The notes beneath the pieces are model-generated. The model did no database searches, had not been told where the DNA came from, and saw nothing but the letters and a program-made list of their open reading frames with translations. This document shows positions 27,772-36,970 of a DNA stretch of 64,000 nucleotides, piece by piece. How positions within the stretch are numbered: position 1 is the first letter of the stretch; each line of letters starts with the position of its first letter. The translations under genes were made by a program, and so were the position numbers. Source of the stretch: Streptomyces sp. CBMA123 (GTDB lineage: Bacteria > Actinomycetota > Actinomycetes > Streptomycetales > Streptomycetaceae); NCBI RefSeq assembly GCF_014596465.1, contig NZ_MECK01000057.1, positions 1 to 64,000 on the forward strand. The letters are read 5' to 3'.

Positions 27772-29256
27772 TCAGCTGTGGCGGCCCCGGCGACGGCGGG
27801 CGGCCAGGACGGCGAGACCGCCCAGTCCGAGCAGGCCGACACCGGCCAGCCCGAGGACCACCGGCGCGTCACCCGCACCGGTCGAGGGCAACTCACCACC
27901 GCCACCGGGGTGACGGCCGGTCGGGTACCCGGACGGGTGGTGGCTGGTCGGAGCGGGGCCCCCGCTCGACGTGGACGCGCCGGCCGACGGCGAGGTGGTG
28001 CTCGCGCTCGGGGACATCGGGGAGGGGGACGTCGGCGACGGAGAAGTAGGCGGCGGGGACGTCGGGGAGGGCAACGTCGGCGACGGGGAGGTGGGCGACG
28101 GAGAGGTGGGACTCGGCGAGGGCGAGGTCGGCGAGGGGCTCGGGGTCACCTTGCAGTCCGGCAGGTCCCCGTCGAACGGGTAGCTGTGGAGCTCGTAGCC
28201 GCCCGTACCGGTGTGGATCAGGTTGCCCGCGAGGTACACCCGGCCGTTCATGCCCGGCTGGGCCAGGGTGGTGGTCCCGCCCGGGTTGCCGGCCAGGACC
28301 GAGCCCTGGAACTGGGCGCTGCCGAGGATCTGGGCGTTGGTCGCGGTCGGGAAGTTGTACATCAGCTTGGAGCGCATGTCGGTGGTCCGGTCGCCCGCCA
28401 GGCCGGTGCCCGTGTAGGTGTTGATGATCGGGCTGTCCCCGAGCATGTTCACCACCACGGTGGCCCCGGCCGGGATGTTGTCGAAGACCAGGCCGATCTG
28501 GCCTCCGCTCGGCGAGGCGAGGTTCTGGGAGACGTTGAAGACCTGCTTCATGCTGGTCCCGTCACCGGTGAAGGTGGCCTGGCTGGAGGAGACGTCGACG
28601 GTGCCGGTCGCGGTGGCCCGCCCGACGCAGTCGGAGACCTCCTCGATCCGGGTCAGCACGTCCTGGTACGGCGCGGCCGCGTTCGGGTCCTGGATCGCCT
28701 GGCCGGTGGGGTCGATGGCGACGGTGCCGGTGACGCCGCCCGCGTGGCGCAGGTTGCCGAAGGCCGGGCCGTGGGAGTCGCTGCCGCCGATCAGGATCGA
28801 GTTGCCGCCCTTCACGTCGACGTCGCCGCCGGTGGTGACGAAGTCGCTGCCGTTCGGCGGCACCACGCGCGAGCCGACGCCCACGACGCCCATGTTGTAG
28901 ACGCCGCCGCCGTTCTTGTCCACGGTCAGCTTCCCCAGCGTGACGATCTTGCCCTCGGCCTCGGCCGCGCGACCGTTGACGGTGTAGTCGCCACCGGTGA
29001 AGACGTTGATGGTGGCGTCCCGCCCGGTGAAGTCACCGTTGTTCGGCGACGGCCAGGTGGAGGGGCAGTCGGGCCCGGAGCAGGCACCCAGCGGCGGGGC
29101 CAGCGGAGCAGCCGAACCGACCGTCAGCACGGCGGCCAGCGGCACCGCCGCGACGGCGGTGGCCACGGCGATCCGGACGGCCCGGCGCCGTCCACTGGCG
29201 GGCGTTCTTCTCACGGCGGTCGTTCGGTGATCCGGCGAACCGGCGGCCTGACCCAT
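27772..29256 (-). CDS. Choice-of-anchor A family cell-surface protein with LPxTG sorting signal
   Basis: This 494-aa secreted protein starts with a signal peptide (cleavage near GSAAPL). The choice-of-anchor A domain (about residues 60-360) shows GLVFDNIPAGATVVVNMLGDS and FPTATNAQILGSAQFQGSVLAG patterns. A Pro/Ser/Thr linker with repeats of SPTSPSP follows. The C-terminus is LPSTG, a hydrophobic helix and RRRRGRHS, a full sortase signal. It is thus predicted to be covalently attached to the wall, perhaps as an adhesin. GGAGG lies 8 bp before the ATG at 29256. Confidence 0.85.
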   Translation of the reverse strand: MGQAAGSPDHRTTAVRRTPASGRRRAVRIAVATAVAAVPLAAVLTVGSAAPLAPPLGACSGPDCPSTWPSPNNGDFTGRDATINVFTGGDYTVNGRAAEAEGKIVTLGKLTVDKNGGGVYNMGVVGVGSRVVPPNGSDFVTTGGDVDVKGGNSILIGGSDSHGPAFGNLRHAGGVTGTVAIDPTGQAIQDPNAAAPYQDVLTRIEEVSDCVGRATATGTVDVSSSQATFTGDGTSMKQVFNVSQNLASPSGGQIGLVFDNIPAGATVVVNMLGDSPIINTYTGTGLAGDRTTDMRSKLMYNFPTATNAQILGSAQFQGSVLAGNPGGTTTLAQPGMNGRVYLAGNLIHTGTGGYELHSYPFDGDLPDCKVTPSPSPTSPSPSPTSPSPTSPSPTLPSPTSPPPTSPSPTSPSPMSPSASTTSPSAGASTSSGGPAPTSHHPSGYPTGRHPGGGGELPSTGAGDAPVVLGLAGVGLLGLGGLAVLAARRRRGRHS

Positions 29257-29526
29257 CGACAATTCCTCCGCGCATAGAAAAAGGACAGGCCCGGAGGACC
29301 TGCCGCGTTCCGTGTCATTGCTGGCGATCCCACAGATCCGTGGCATCCAACCTTAAAGCGGACTATTCACACCCTATAGACCATCAGGTCCGATCCGAAA
29401 ACCATTCGAACGGCGCAGGATCCCGACCTGCCCGCCCAGCCGCCCCGCCCTCGGCCCGCTCCCCGAGGTCCGGCTCCGCGAGGTCCGGCTCCCCGCCCGG
29501 TCACCGGGCGGGCTAGGTTGGAGGAC
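29257..29526. other. Upstream region shared by the surface protein and PPTase genes
   Basis: These 270 bp separate divergent genes. The half near the surface protein is comparatively AT-rich and promoter-like (TATAGACC near 29376). No small gene or known RNA motif is evident. Confidence 0.4.
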
Positions 29527-30234
29527 ATGACCACCGAGGCCCAGGAGCAGGACGCACCGCTCGTCGCCGTCGCGTCCGCAGACGCCGTACTGCGGCACCC
29601 CGAGGTGGGCGAGCACCTGCTCACCGACATCGAACGGGCCCGCGCCGCACGCTTCCGCCATGAGTCCGGACGGGCCGACTTCGTCGCCGGGCACGTCCTG
29701 GTCCGGCTCTGCGCCGCCCGGCTGCTCGGCGTCCCCACCGCCGGACTGGTCCTCGCCCAGCAGTGCCCGGACTGCGGCCTCGCCGACCACGGCAAGCCCT
29801 ATCTGCCCGACCATCCCGGGGTGGAGGTGAGCCTGTCCCACACCCGGGGCGTGGTCGCTGCCGGGGCGGGCCGCCGGCCGGTCGGCGTGGACGTGGAACT
29901 CGCCGCCCGGGGCGGCTCGCTGCGCGCGGTCGCCCGCCGGGTGCTCACCCCGGCCGAGCTGGCCCTGGTCGAGGCGGCGCCGGAGCCGGACCGGGCGTTC
30001 CTGCGGCAGTGGGTGCGCAAGGAGTCGCTGATCAAGATCGGGCGCGCCACCCTGGACACCCTCGGGCAGGTCGACCTCTCCGCCCTGCCGCTGGACGTCC
30101 CGCCCGGCGCCCCGCTGCGCGGCCGCTTCGAGGACCTCTACCTGCTCGACTGGACCGACCCCGGGCACGGCGCCGCCGTCGCGGCCGTCAGCACCGCCCC
30201 GCCCCGCCTGGTGGAGCTGCTCCCGGCGGACTGA
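29527..30234 (+). CDS. Sfp-type 4'-phosphopantetheinyl transferase
   Basis: This 235-aa enzyme attaches phosphopantetheine from CoA to carrier proteins of polyketide, peptide or fatty acid synthases. Its motifs are the CoA-binding PYLPDHPGVEVSLSHT, the Mg2+ site VGVDVE, and WVRKESLIKIG. GGAGG lies close to the ATG at 29527; a TTG at 29518 would add three residues. No carrier-protein genes are nearby, so it probably serves genome-wide. Confidence 0.9.
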   Translation: MTTEAQEQDAPLVAVASADAVLRHPEVGEHLLTDIERARAARFRHESGRADFVAGHVLVRLCAARLLGVPTAGLVLAQQCPDCGLADHGKPYLPDHPGVEVSLSHTRGVVAAGAGRRPVGVDVELAARGGSLRAVARRVLTPAELALVEAAPEPDRAFLRQWVRKESLIKIGRATLDTLGQVDLSALPLDVPPGAPLRGRFEDLYLLDWTDPGHGAAVAAVSTAPPRLVELLPAD

Positions 30235-30416
30235 GTTCCGGGCGGGCTCTCGGCTTCGGCCGGTTCCGGGCAGGCGGGCCGCCCGGCGGGCCGAGCGGGG
30301 GCCACCCGAGCGCGGGGCCGGTGAATAAGCGGTGTTAGCGTGCCTGGTCGTGGGCACGCCGACCGCGCACGCCCGCCGACTCCCAGCTGCCCACCGGATT
30401 CAAAGGGTGCCCCGCC

Positions 30417-30899
30417 ATGGCCAAGTTCCTGCTGAGCCTGCACGTCCTCGCGTCGGTCCTGTTCATAGGCCCGGTCGCGGTGGCCGTCAGCATGTTCCCG
30501 CGCCGGGCGAAGGCCGCCCTGGCCGGCGGGCCGGACCAGGCCTCGGACGCGGGCGTGCTGCGCGTCCTGCACCGGATCACCCAGGTCTACGCGCTGCTCG
30601 GCGTCGCGGTGCCGGTGCTGGGCATCGGTGTGGCCCAGGTGATGGACGTGCTGAGCCAGTCCTGGCTGATCGCCTCGATGGTGCTCACCGCGATCGCCGC
30701 GCTCTCCCTGCTGCTCTTCGTGCTGCCCGGCCAGCAGGCCGCCGTGGACGCGCTCGGCCTCGACCCGGCGGACGAGAAGCACACCAAGGCCGTCAGCGGC
30801 CTGCGGATGCTGCCGATGACCGCCGGGGTGTTCAACCTGCTGTGGGCCGTGGTCGTGGTGCTGATGGTGATCCGCCCGGGCTCGACCACCGGCGCCTGA
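30417..30899 (+). CDS. Small integral membrane protein, four helices
   Basis: This 160-aa protein has hydrophobic helices starting KFLLSLHVLASVLFIGPVAVAV, then near VYALLGVAVPVLGIGVAQV, SWLIASMVLTAIAALSLLLFVLP and GVFNLLWAVVVVLMVI. The first helix with its central His resembles DUF2269-type and cytochrome-b561-like proteins, but I cannot assign a function. AAAGGG lies before the ATG. It precedes the XRE-regulator gene on the same strand by 73 bp. Confidence 0.75.
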   Translation: MAKFLLSLHVLASVLFIGPVAVAVSMFPRRAKAALAGGPDQASDAGVLRVLHRITQVYALLGVAVPVLGIGVAQVMDVLSQSWLIASMVLTAIAALSLLLFVLPGQQAAVDALGLDPADEKHTKAVSGLRMLPMTAGVFNLLWAVVVVLMVIRPGSTTGA

Positions 30900-30972
30900 T
30901 CGACGTCTGATCGACGCCCGGTCCCGAGGCCCCCTGCCGCGGGCCCGGCTCGTTCGAGTACCGTCCTTGCCC

Positions 30973-31800
30973 ATGACGATCGTGGCGGGCATGGGCAGCC
31001 CCACCGGGACCGGCGTCGGCCCGCTGATCCGCGGCTGGCGGGAACGCCGACAGCTCAGCCAGCTGCAGCTGGCCCTGCGGGCGGACTCCTCGGCCCGGCA
31101 CCTCAGCTTCGTCGAGAACGGACGCGCCCGGCCGGGCCGGGACCTGCTGCTGCGACTGGCCGAACAGCTGGACGTCCCGGTGCGCGAACGCAACTCCCTT
31201 CTGCTGGCGGCCGGTTACGCCCCGCACTACCCCGAGACACCACTGGACGACCCGTCCATGGAGGCGCTGCGCGGCGGCGTCGAGCGGCTGCTCGCCGCAC
31301 ACGACCCGTACCCGGCGGTGGTGGTCGACGGGACCTTCCAGGTGCTGGCGGCCAACCGCTCGCTCACCCTGCTACTGGACGGCGTCGACCCGCAGCTGGT
31401 CCGGCCGCCGTTCAACGCCGTCCGGGTCGCCCTGCACCCGGGCGGGCTGGCGCCGCACATCGTCAACTTCCGGCAGTGGCGGGGGCACCTGCTGGCACGG
31501 CTGGAACACCGGCTGGAGCTGGTCCGCGCGGAGCCGCTGCGGCGGCTGTACGAGGAGGTCCGCGGCTACCCCGAACCGGCGCAGGAGGGACCGGCCGGGG
31601 ACACCGCCGAGTACGGGCACCCCTTCGCGCTGCCGCTGCGGATCCGGCACGACGGACGGGTGCTCTCCTTCCTGTCCACCATCGCCACCTTCAACACGCC
31701 GCTGGACGTGACCGTCTCCGAACTCGCCATGGAGACCTTCCTGCCCGCCGACCGGGAGACCGTCCGCTACCTCCAGTCCGTGGTCGGCCCGGAACGGTAG
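30973..31800 (+). CDS. XRE-family regulator with MmyB-like ligand domain
   Basis: This 275-aa protein has an N-terminal HTH_3/31 (RGWRERRQLSQLQLALRADSSARHLSFVENGRARPGRDLLLRLAEQLDVP) and a C-terminal MmyB-like (MLTR) ligand-binding domain. That domain shows YPAVVVDGTFQVLAANRSLTLLLDG and ATFNTPLDVTVSELAMETFLPADRET, the classical end of this family. Actinobacterial members respond to fatty-acid-like ligands and usually control an oxidoreductase nearby. Here the adjacent gene is a membrane protein, so the target is unclear. Confidence 0.9.
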   Translation: MTIVAGMGSPTGTGVGPLIRGWRERRQLSQLQLALRADSSARHLSFVENGRARPGRDLLLRLAEQLDVPVRERNSLLLAAGYAPHYPETPLDDPSMEALRGGVERLLAAHDPYPAVVVDGTFQVLAANRSLTLLLDGVDPQLVRPPFNAVRVALHPGGLAPHIVNFRQWRGHLLARLEHRLELVRAEPLRRLYEEVRGYPEPAQEGPAGDTAEYGHPFALPLRIRHDGRVLSFLSTIATFNTPLDVTVSELAMETFLPADRETVRYLQSVVGPER

Positions 31801-31823
31801 TCGGCTGCCGGCGGGCCCGGGCG

Positions 31824-32252
31824 CTAACCCCGGCCACCGCCGCGGCGCAGCGCGGCGAGCTGGAGGACCACGAACAGGGCCACGGCGGCGGCCTGCAACG
31901 GGATCCAGACCGCACCGACCGCGGTCGGCTCGAACCACACCGCGAGCGCGGCCAGGCTGAGCGCGACCCAGGCCGCGTTGACGCCCACCACCACCTCCAC
32001 TGCGGCGCGCGGGGGACGGCGGGCGGCCAGCGCGCCGACCACGAGGCCGTGGCCGGTGAGGAGCAGCCCGAGCAGCAGCAGGGTGACGCGGCCGACCCCG
32101 AGCAGCCGGCCGAGCGGTCCGGCGAGGACCAGGTAGGCCAGGCCGTTGCCGGCCGTGACAACCGCGTCCAGGGCGAGAACCCCGCGGACCGTCCACGGGG
32201 AGAACACCGGACCGGGCCGGTCGGGGGTGCCGGTGTACGCGTTCGCGGGCAT
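31824..32252 (-). CDS. Integral membrane protein, four helices
   Basis: This 142-aa protein has helices near VRGVLALDAVVTAGNGLAYLVLAG, VTLLLLGLLLTGHGLVVGAL, VVVGVNAAWVALSLAALAVWF and IPLQAAAVALFVVLQLAAL. Family unknown. AGGAGG 8 bp before the ATG supports a real gene. It ends 23 bp from the stop of the XRE regulator gene (convergent). Confidence 0.75.
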   Translation of the reverse strand: MPANAYTGTPDRPGPVFSPWTVRGVLALDAVVTAGNGLAYLVLAGPLGRLLGVGRVTLLLLGLLLTGHGLVVGALAARRPPRAAVEVVVGVNAAWVALSLAALAVWFEPTAVGAVWIPLQAAAVALFVVLQLAALRRGGGRG

Positions 32253-32443
32253 GCGGATCGCCTCCTGAGCGGGGTGGTGGTGGCCCGGTGGCGCCGACGG
32301 CCCTGACCGGACGGCTCCACCCTGCCGGGCGCGGCGCCGGGCGTCGATTACCTCGCGGGTAAGGGCCCCGCCGGCCTCGCGGGGCAAGGACCCCTGGGAA
32401 CCGCCACGCAGGCAAGGGCCCGCCGCCGCCCGGGCCCGGCCGC

Positions 32444-33433
32444 TCACGGCCTGCGGGGCCGCCCGAGCAGCACACCCGCCCGCTTCACCGCGCGGGCGGT
32501 GATCGTGGTCTCGGCGCGGGTGACGCCGAGCGGGCCGAGGGTGTCGGTGAGGAAGCGGTAGAGGCCGCCGTGGTCGGGGCAGAACAGCGTGGCCAGCAGG
32601 TTGGTCGGGCCGCTGGTGGCGAAGACGCCGTGCACCTGGGGGTGGCGGGCCAGTTCGGCGCCGACCCCGGCGAGCCGGCCGGGCGGCACGTCCAGCCAGA
32701 GGTTGGCGTCCACGGCCATGCCGAGCAGCTGCGGGTCCACGGTGGCGTGGGTGCGCAGCAGCCCGAGCCCGTCCAGCCGGTGCAGGCGGCGCCGGACGGT
32801 CGACTCGGGGGCGCCGGCCGCTGCGGCCAGTACGGCATGGGACTGCCGGGCGTCCTCCTCCAGCCGGTCCAGCAGCGCGCGGTCGAGACCGTCCAGCGGC
32901 GGGGGTGTGGCCGGGCGCGGGACGAGGGGCCGGGCGAGCGCGGCGGCCTCCTGGTCGGTCAGCGAGCCGGCCCGCCACTGCCCGGCATCCGCGAAGGCGT
33001 GCAGCACGGCATGGGTGGTGGTCTCGGTGACGGCGTCGGTCGCGGGCAACTGCCCGTACAGCAGGCGGTCGCGGGCGCCGGCGTCGCTCAGCATCACGGC
33101 GCCGACCTCGTGGCCGCCGAGCATGATGTCGACGAACGGGACGTCTGGCCGGTCGGCCAGCGCCCGGGCGATGGCGTCCACCCGGCCGCGCAGCACCCGG
33201 ACCCGCAGCAGCAGCGCGCCCACGGCGGCGTCCTCGACATCGGGCATCCGGACCACCCGCAGCACCCCGGCCTGCCGCATCCGGCCCAGCCGGCGGGTGA
33301 CCGTCCGGGCGGAGACCCCCAGCACCTCGGCGATCCGGCCGGGCTCGGCCCGTCCGTCCACCTGGAGGGCGCCGACCAGGCGGCGGTCGAGGGCGTCCAG
33401 CACGGTGTCCGGATCGTTCGTGGTGAGGTCCAT
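32444..33433 (-). CDS. Lrp/AsnC-type regulator with two tandem HTH/effector units
   Basis: This 329-aa protein is twice the length of a normal Lrp. Each half begins with an AsnC-type HTH: LDRRLVGALQVDGRAEPGRIAEVLGVSARTVTRRLGRMRQAG, and LDRALLDRLEEDARQSHAVLAAAAGAPESTVRRRLHRLDGLG. Each is followed by a RAM-like region, the second with VFATSGPTNLLATLFCPDHGGLY. Such double-Lrp proteins are common in streptomycetes. The divergent IMPase-family gene across a 114-bp gap is its most likely target. Confidence 0.85.
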   Translation of the reverse strand: MDLTTNDPDTVLDALDRRLVGALQVDGRAEPGRIAEVLGVSARTVTRRLGRMRQAGVLRVVRMPDVEDAAVGALLLRVRVLRGRVDAIARALADRPDVPFVDIMLGGHEVGAVMLSDAGARDRLLYGQLPATDAVTETTTHAVLHAFADAGQWRAGSLTDQEAAALARPLVPRPATPPPLDGLDRALLDRLEEDARQSHAVLAAAAGAPESTVRRRLHRLDGLGLLRTHATVDPQLLGMAVDANLWLDVPPGRLAGVGAELARHPQVHGVFATSGPTNLLATLFCPDHGGLYRFLTDTLGPLGVTRAETTITARAVKRAGVLLGRPRRP

Positions 33434-33547
33434 GGTATCCGATCTCCGTCGTTCAAGGCTGATTGAGCGTCCTGTTCGGCAGCCCTGACGGTACTCCTTG
33501 TCCTGTTCGGCCGGAGCGGACCGGCCACCGGGGAGAGGGAGAGCGCG

Positions 33548-34360
33548 ATGACGACGACGGAGCTGTGGACGCTGGCGGAGGCCGTGGAGGCGGCGGTGCG
33601 GGAGGTCGGCGCGAAGCTGGCCGCGAACCGGCCCGCCGAGCCGACCCCGGCGCGGACCGTCGACGAGGCGATGGCACGGTTCGCCGAACTGGACGGCCCG
33701 GCCGCCACCGACCTGCGCGAGCGACTGACCGCGCTGCGCCCGCAGGCCGGCTGGCTGCCGGAGGAACTGGACGGCTCGGTGCCCGCCGAGGGCGAGTGGT
33801 GGGTGTGCGACGCGACCGACGGCGCGGTGCAGTACCTGCTCGGGCAGCCGCACTGGGCGCTGACGGCGGCCCTGGTGCGCGACGGCGTGGCGGTGCTGGC
33901 CGTGGTGCACGCCCCGCAGCTGTTCGGCGCGGGCCGCACCTACCGGGCGGTGCTGGGCGGCGGGGCGCAGTTGGACGGGCGGCCGGTCGCGCCGCTGGAG
34001 CGGGAGTTGGCGGCCACCGTGGCCGCCACCAGCCAGCCGCCGCTGGTGGCCGCCGACCCGGTGGCGCTGCGCCGGGCCGGCGAGTCGCTGTCCGCGATGG
34101 CCGGCGCGGTGCTGGCGGTGCGCAACCTCGGCCCGACCGCGCTGCAGGTGGCGCAGGTCGGCTCCGGGCACCTGGCGCTGTTCTGGGAGTACGGGCGGGA
34201 CGCGGGCAACCTGCTGCCCGGCGCCCTGATCGCGAGCGAGGCGGGCGCGACGGTGACGGACGCCGCCGGGGCGGCCTGGACGGCCGGCTCGGACAGCTTC
34301 CTCGCCGCCGCGCCCGGACTGCACCGGGACGCGGTGGGGGTGCTGGGCGCCGTCAGCTGA
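33548..34360 (+). CDS. Inositol monophosphatase-family protein
   Basis: This 270-aa protein belongs to the Mg2+-dependent IMPase fold. WWVCDATDGAVQYLLGQPHWALTAALVRDG corresponds to the metal-binding DPIDGT motif, and YGRDAGNLLPGALIASEAGATVTDAAG to the C-terminal WD-x-AAG-x-L-x-EAGG motif. Both are altered (DATDG; GRDAGN), and the N-terminal metal Glu region is weak, so substrate or activity may differ from inositol phosphate. GGGAG lies before the ATG. It overlaps the convergent amidohydrolase gene by 8 bp. Confidence 0.8.
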   Translation: MTTTELWTLAEAVEAAVREVGAKLAANRPAEPTPARTVDEAMARFAELDGPAATDLRERLTALRPQAGWLPEELDGSVPAEGEWWVCDATDGAVQYLLGQPHWALTAALVRDGVAVLAVVHAPQLFGAGRTYRAVLGGGAQLDGRPVAPLERELAATVAATSQPPLVAADPVALRRAGESLSAMAGAVLAVRNLGPTALQVAQVGSGHLALFWEYGRDAGNLLPGALIASEAGATVTDAAGAAWTAGSDSFLAAAPGLHRDAVGVLGAVS

Positions 34361-35339
34361 GGCCGAACAGCGCGGCCGCGTTGTCGTGGCAGACCGCCCG
34401 CAGCCACTCCTCCCCCAGCCCCAGCCCGGCCAGCGCCTCCAGCTGGTGGACGTACCGGTACGGGATGTTGGGGAAGTCACTGCCCAGCAGGACGCGCTCG
34501 CCCAGCCCGCGCAGCCGCGGCAGCTCCTCGCGCGGGAACGGGACGTCGGCCTCGGCGAAGTCGGTGAACGCGATGGTGGTGTCCAGTCGGACGGCCGGGT
34601 GGCGTTCGGCCAGGTCGAGGAAGTCGCGGTACTCGGGCATGCCGAGGTGGGCGACCACCAGGACCAGGCCCGGGTGCCGGTCCAGCACCGCGCCGATCGG
34701 GCCGGGGCCGGTGAACTTGCCCGGCATTGGCCCGGATCCGCAGTGGGTGACCACCGGGGTGCCGGTGTCGGCCAGCAGCCCCCAGACCTCGTCCAGCCGG
34801 GCGTCCGTCGGGTCGTAGCCGCCGACCTGGAGGTGCGCCTTGAACACCCGGGCGCCGTCCTCGATCGCCCGCGCCACGTAACCGGCCGCCTCCGGCTCGG
34901 GGAAGAAGGTCGCGGTGTGCAGGCAGTCCGGGGTGCGGGCGGCGAACTCGGCCGCCCAGGCGTTCAGCCAGCCGGCCATGCCCGGCTTGTGCGGGTAGAG
35001 CATCGAGGTGAACGCCCGGACGCCGAAGTCCCGCAGCCGCTGGACGCGCTGCTCCTCGGCCTCGCGGTAGGTGATCGGCCAGGGGCGGTTCACCAGCGGG
35101 CCGGCCGCGTCGAAGTACGCCCACACCTTGTCGAGGACGTTCTTCGGCATGAAGTGGGTGTGCACGTCGATCAGTCCGGGCAGGCCGAGGGCCTGCCAGA
35201 ACTCCCGTACGCTCCGGGCTTCCTGGCCGTCCGCGCGGGCCTGTTCGTCGTTCGCGCGGGCCTCTTCGTCGTTCACGCGGGCCTGTTCGTCGTTCACGCG
35301 GGCCTGTTCGTCGTTCACGCGGGCCCCTCGGTCGTTCAC
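34353..35339 (-). CDS. Amidohydrolase-family (ACMSD-like) metal hydrolase with repetitive N-terminus
   Basis: This 328-aa TIM-barrel hydrolase has the metal motif IDVHTHFMPK, an internal VFKAHLQVGGYDP, VVTHCGSGP and a C-terminal LLGSDFPNIPY with catalytic Asp. It hydrolyses or decarboxylates a small carboxylate; substrate unknown. The GTG at 35339 overlaps the TGA of the dehydrogenase gene by 4 bp. Translation from there reads five 7-residue repeats (V/A-NDEQAR) before the folded domain, encoded by a 21-bp tandem repeat, an unusual start for this family. It is the third gene of a TetR-AidB-amidohydrolase operon. Confidence 0.85.
   Translation of the reverse strand: MNDRGARVNDEQARVNDEQARVNDEEARANDEQARADGQEARSVREFWQALGLPGLIDVHTHFMPKNVLDKVWAYFDAAGPLVNRPWPITYREAEEQRVQRLRDFGVRAFTSMLYPHKPGMAGWLNAWAAEFAARTPDCLHTATFFPEPEAAGYVARAIEDGARVFKAHLQVGGYDPTDARLDEVWGLLADTGTPVVTHCGSGPMPGKFTGPGPIGAVLDRHPGLVLVVAHLGMPEYRDFLDLAERHPAVRLDTTIAFTDFAEADVPFPREELPRLRGLGERVLLGSDFPNIPYRYVHQLEALAGLGLGEEWLRAVCHDNAAALFGLS
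35235..35339 (-). repeat. Five-copy 21-bp tandem repeat encoding the amidohydrolase N-terminus
   Basis: Units at 35235-35255, 35256-35276, 35277-35297, 35298-35318 and 35319-35339 are near-identical (two inner ones exact). Each encodes a heptapeptide like VNDEQAR, and several begin with GTG, so each unit offers a start codon. The array ends exactly at the chosen start. Confidence 0.9.
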
Positions 35340-36970
35340 GCGGGCACCGGGCGGGCGCGGTCGATGATCTCCGTGGTGTCGACGCCGGAGGGCAGGGTGC
35401 CGAAGGCGGCGCCGTGGTCGCCGCCGAGCCGGCTCGCACAGAAGGCGTCGGCCACCGCCGGGCTGCCGTACCGAACCAGCAGCGAGCCCTGGAAGGCCAG
35501 CGCCATCGACTCGACCAGCCGCCGGGTGCGGTACTCCAGGTCGCTCACGTCGCTGAGCTGCTTGCGCAGTTCGGCGACGGCCGCGTCCAGCCGGCGGTCC
35601 GCCCCGGCGGCCGCGTCCAGTTCGCCGAGGAAGGCCTCGACCGTCTCCGGGCGCTTGGCCATGGCGCGCAGGGCGTCCAGCGCGGCGACGTTGCCGGAGC
35701 CCTCCCAGATCGACACCAGCGGCGCCTCGCGGTAGAGCCGGGGCATCCCGGACTCCTCGACGTAGCCGTTGCCGCCCAGGCACTCCAGCGCCTCGGCGGA
35801 GTGCGCCGGACCGCGCTTGCACACCCAGTACTTGGCCACGGCCAGGCCCAACCGCCGTACCAGCGCCTCGGTTTCGTCCCCGGCCAGGGCGAGGTCGGTG
35901 GCCCGGGCCAGCCGCATCGCCACGGTGGTGGCCGCCTCGGACTCCACCACCAGGTCGGCCAGCACGTTGCGCATCAGCGGCTGGTCGACCAGCGCCTTGC
36001 CGAAGGCCCGCCGGTGCAGGGCGTGGTGGACCGCCCGGGTGGCGCCGTAGCGCATCCCGGAGGCGGCCCCGACGGTGCAGTCCAGGCGGGTCATGTTGAC
36101 CATCTCGATGATGGTCTGCACACCCCGGCCCTCCCCGCCGACCAGCAGGCCCACCGCGCCGTCGTACTCCAGCTCGGCAGAGGCGTTGGACTTGTTGCCG
36201 AGCTTGTCCTTGAGCCGCATCAGGCGCAGCCGGTTGCGGCTGCCGTCCGGGAGGACGCGCGGCAGCACGAAGCAGCCCAGCCCGCCCGGGGCCTGGGCGA
36301 GGGTCAGGAAGAGGTCGGACATCGGCGCCGAGGTGAACCACTTGTGGCCGGTGAGCCGGTAGCTGCCGTCCGACTGCGGGACCGCCGTGGTGGTGTTGGT
36401 GCGGACGTCCGAGCCGCCCTGCTTCTCGGTCATCGACATGCCCGCGATCAGTCCGCGCTTGGTGTGCGGCTCGCGCAGCCCGTAGTCGTACTCGGTGGCG
36501 GCCAGCAGCGGCTCCAACTCGGCGGCCAGGTCCGGGCTCTGGCGCAGCGCCGGGACGGCGGCGTAGGTCATCGAGATCGGGCAGGTGTGGCCGGCCTCGA
36601 CCTGGCCCCAGACGAAGAACTTGGCGGCGCGGGCGGAGTGGGCGCCGGGCCGGTCGTCCCGCCAGGGCGCGGCGTGCAGGCCGTACGAGACGGCGGTGCG
36701 CATCAGCTCGTGCCAGTACGGGTGGAACTCGACCTCGTCGATCCGGTGGCCGAAGCGGTCGTGGGTGCGCAGCACGGGCGGGTTCTCGTTGGCCAGCCGG
36801 CCCCAGTCGGCGGCCTGCTCGGAGCCCGCCAGGCGGCCGAGTTCGCGCAGTTCCGGCTCGGCCCAGCCGGCGCCGGCCCGGTGCAGGGCGGCGAGGAGGG
36901 TCGGGTCGGCGGCGGTGTCGTGGCCGTACGGCAGGGGCACCTGGTTGGTGACCTCATGCGTCGCTGTCAT
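35336..36970 (-). CDS. Acyl-CoA dehydrogenase family protein, AidB-like
   Basis: This 544-aa flavoprotein matches the AidB branch: an N-terminal PLPYGHDTAADPTLLAALHRAG domain, then MSMTEKQGGSDVRTN and TGHKWFTSAPMSDLFL (FAD and substrate region), and ECLGGNGYVEESGMPRLYREAPLVSIWEGSGN near the end. AidB protects DNA from alkylation in E. coli, while actinobacterial relatives may act as true dehydrogenases. GGAGG lies 6 bp before the ATG. Its start lies 17 bp inside the 3' end of the TetR gene, so it is co-transcribed. Confidence 0.9.
   Translation of the reverse strand: MTATHEVTNQVPLPYGHDTAADPTLLAALHRAGAGWAEPELRELGRLAGSEQAADWGRLANENPPVLRTHDRFGHRIDEVEFHPYWHELMRTAVSYGLHAAPWRDDRPGAHSARAAKFFVWGQVEAGHTCPISMTYAAVPALRQSPDLAAELEPLLAATEYDYGLREPHTKRGLIAGMSMTEKQGGSDVRTNTTTAVPQSDGSYRLTGHKWFTSAPMSDLFLTLAQAPGGLGCFVLPRVLPDGSRNRLRLMRLKDKLGNKSNASAELEYDGAVGLLVGGEGRGVQTIIEMVNMTRLDCTVGAASGMRYGATRAVHHALHRRAFGKALVDQPLMRNVLADLVVESEAATTVAMRLARATDLALAGDETEALVRRLGLAVAKYWVCKRGPAHSAEALECLGGNGYVEESGMPRLYREAPLVSIWEGSGNVAALDALRAMAKRPETVEAFLGELDAAAGADRRLDAAVAELRKQLSDVSDLEYRTRRLVESMALAFQGSLLVRYGSPAVADAFCASRLGGDHGAAFGTLPSGVDTTEIIDRARPVPA

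Noticed and set aside
29527..30234. PPTase as a sign of a polyketide or peptide biosynthetic cluster
   Set aside because: No synthase, carrier protein or tailoring gene lies in the window; the PPTase appears to be stand-alone.
35235..35339. 21-bp repeats as a small CRISPR-like or regulatory array
   Set aside because: Units are directly adjacent without spacers and in frame with the amidohydrolase; treated as a coding tandem repeat.
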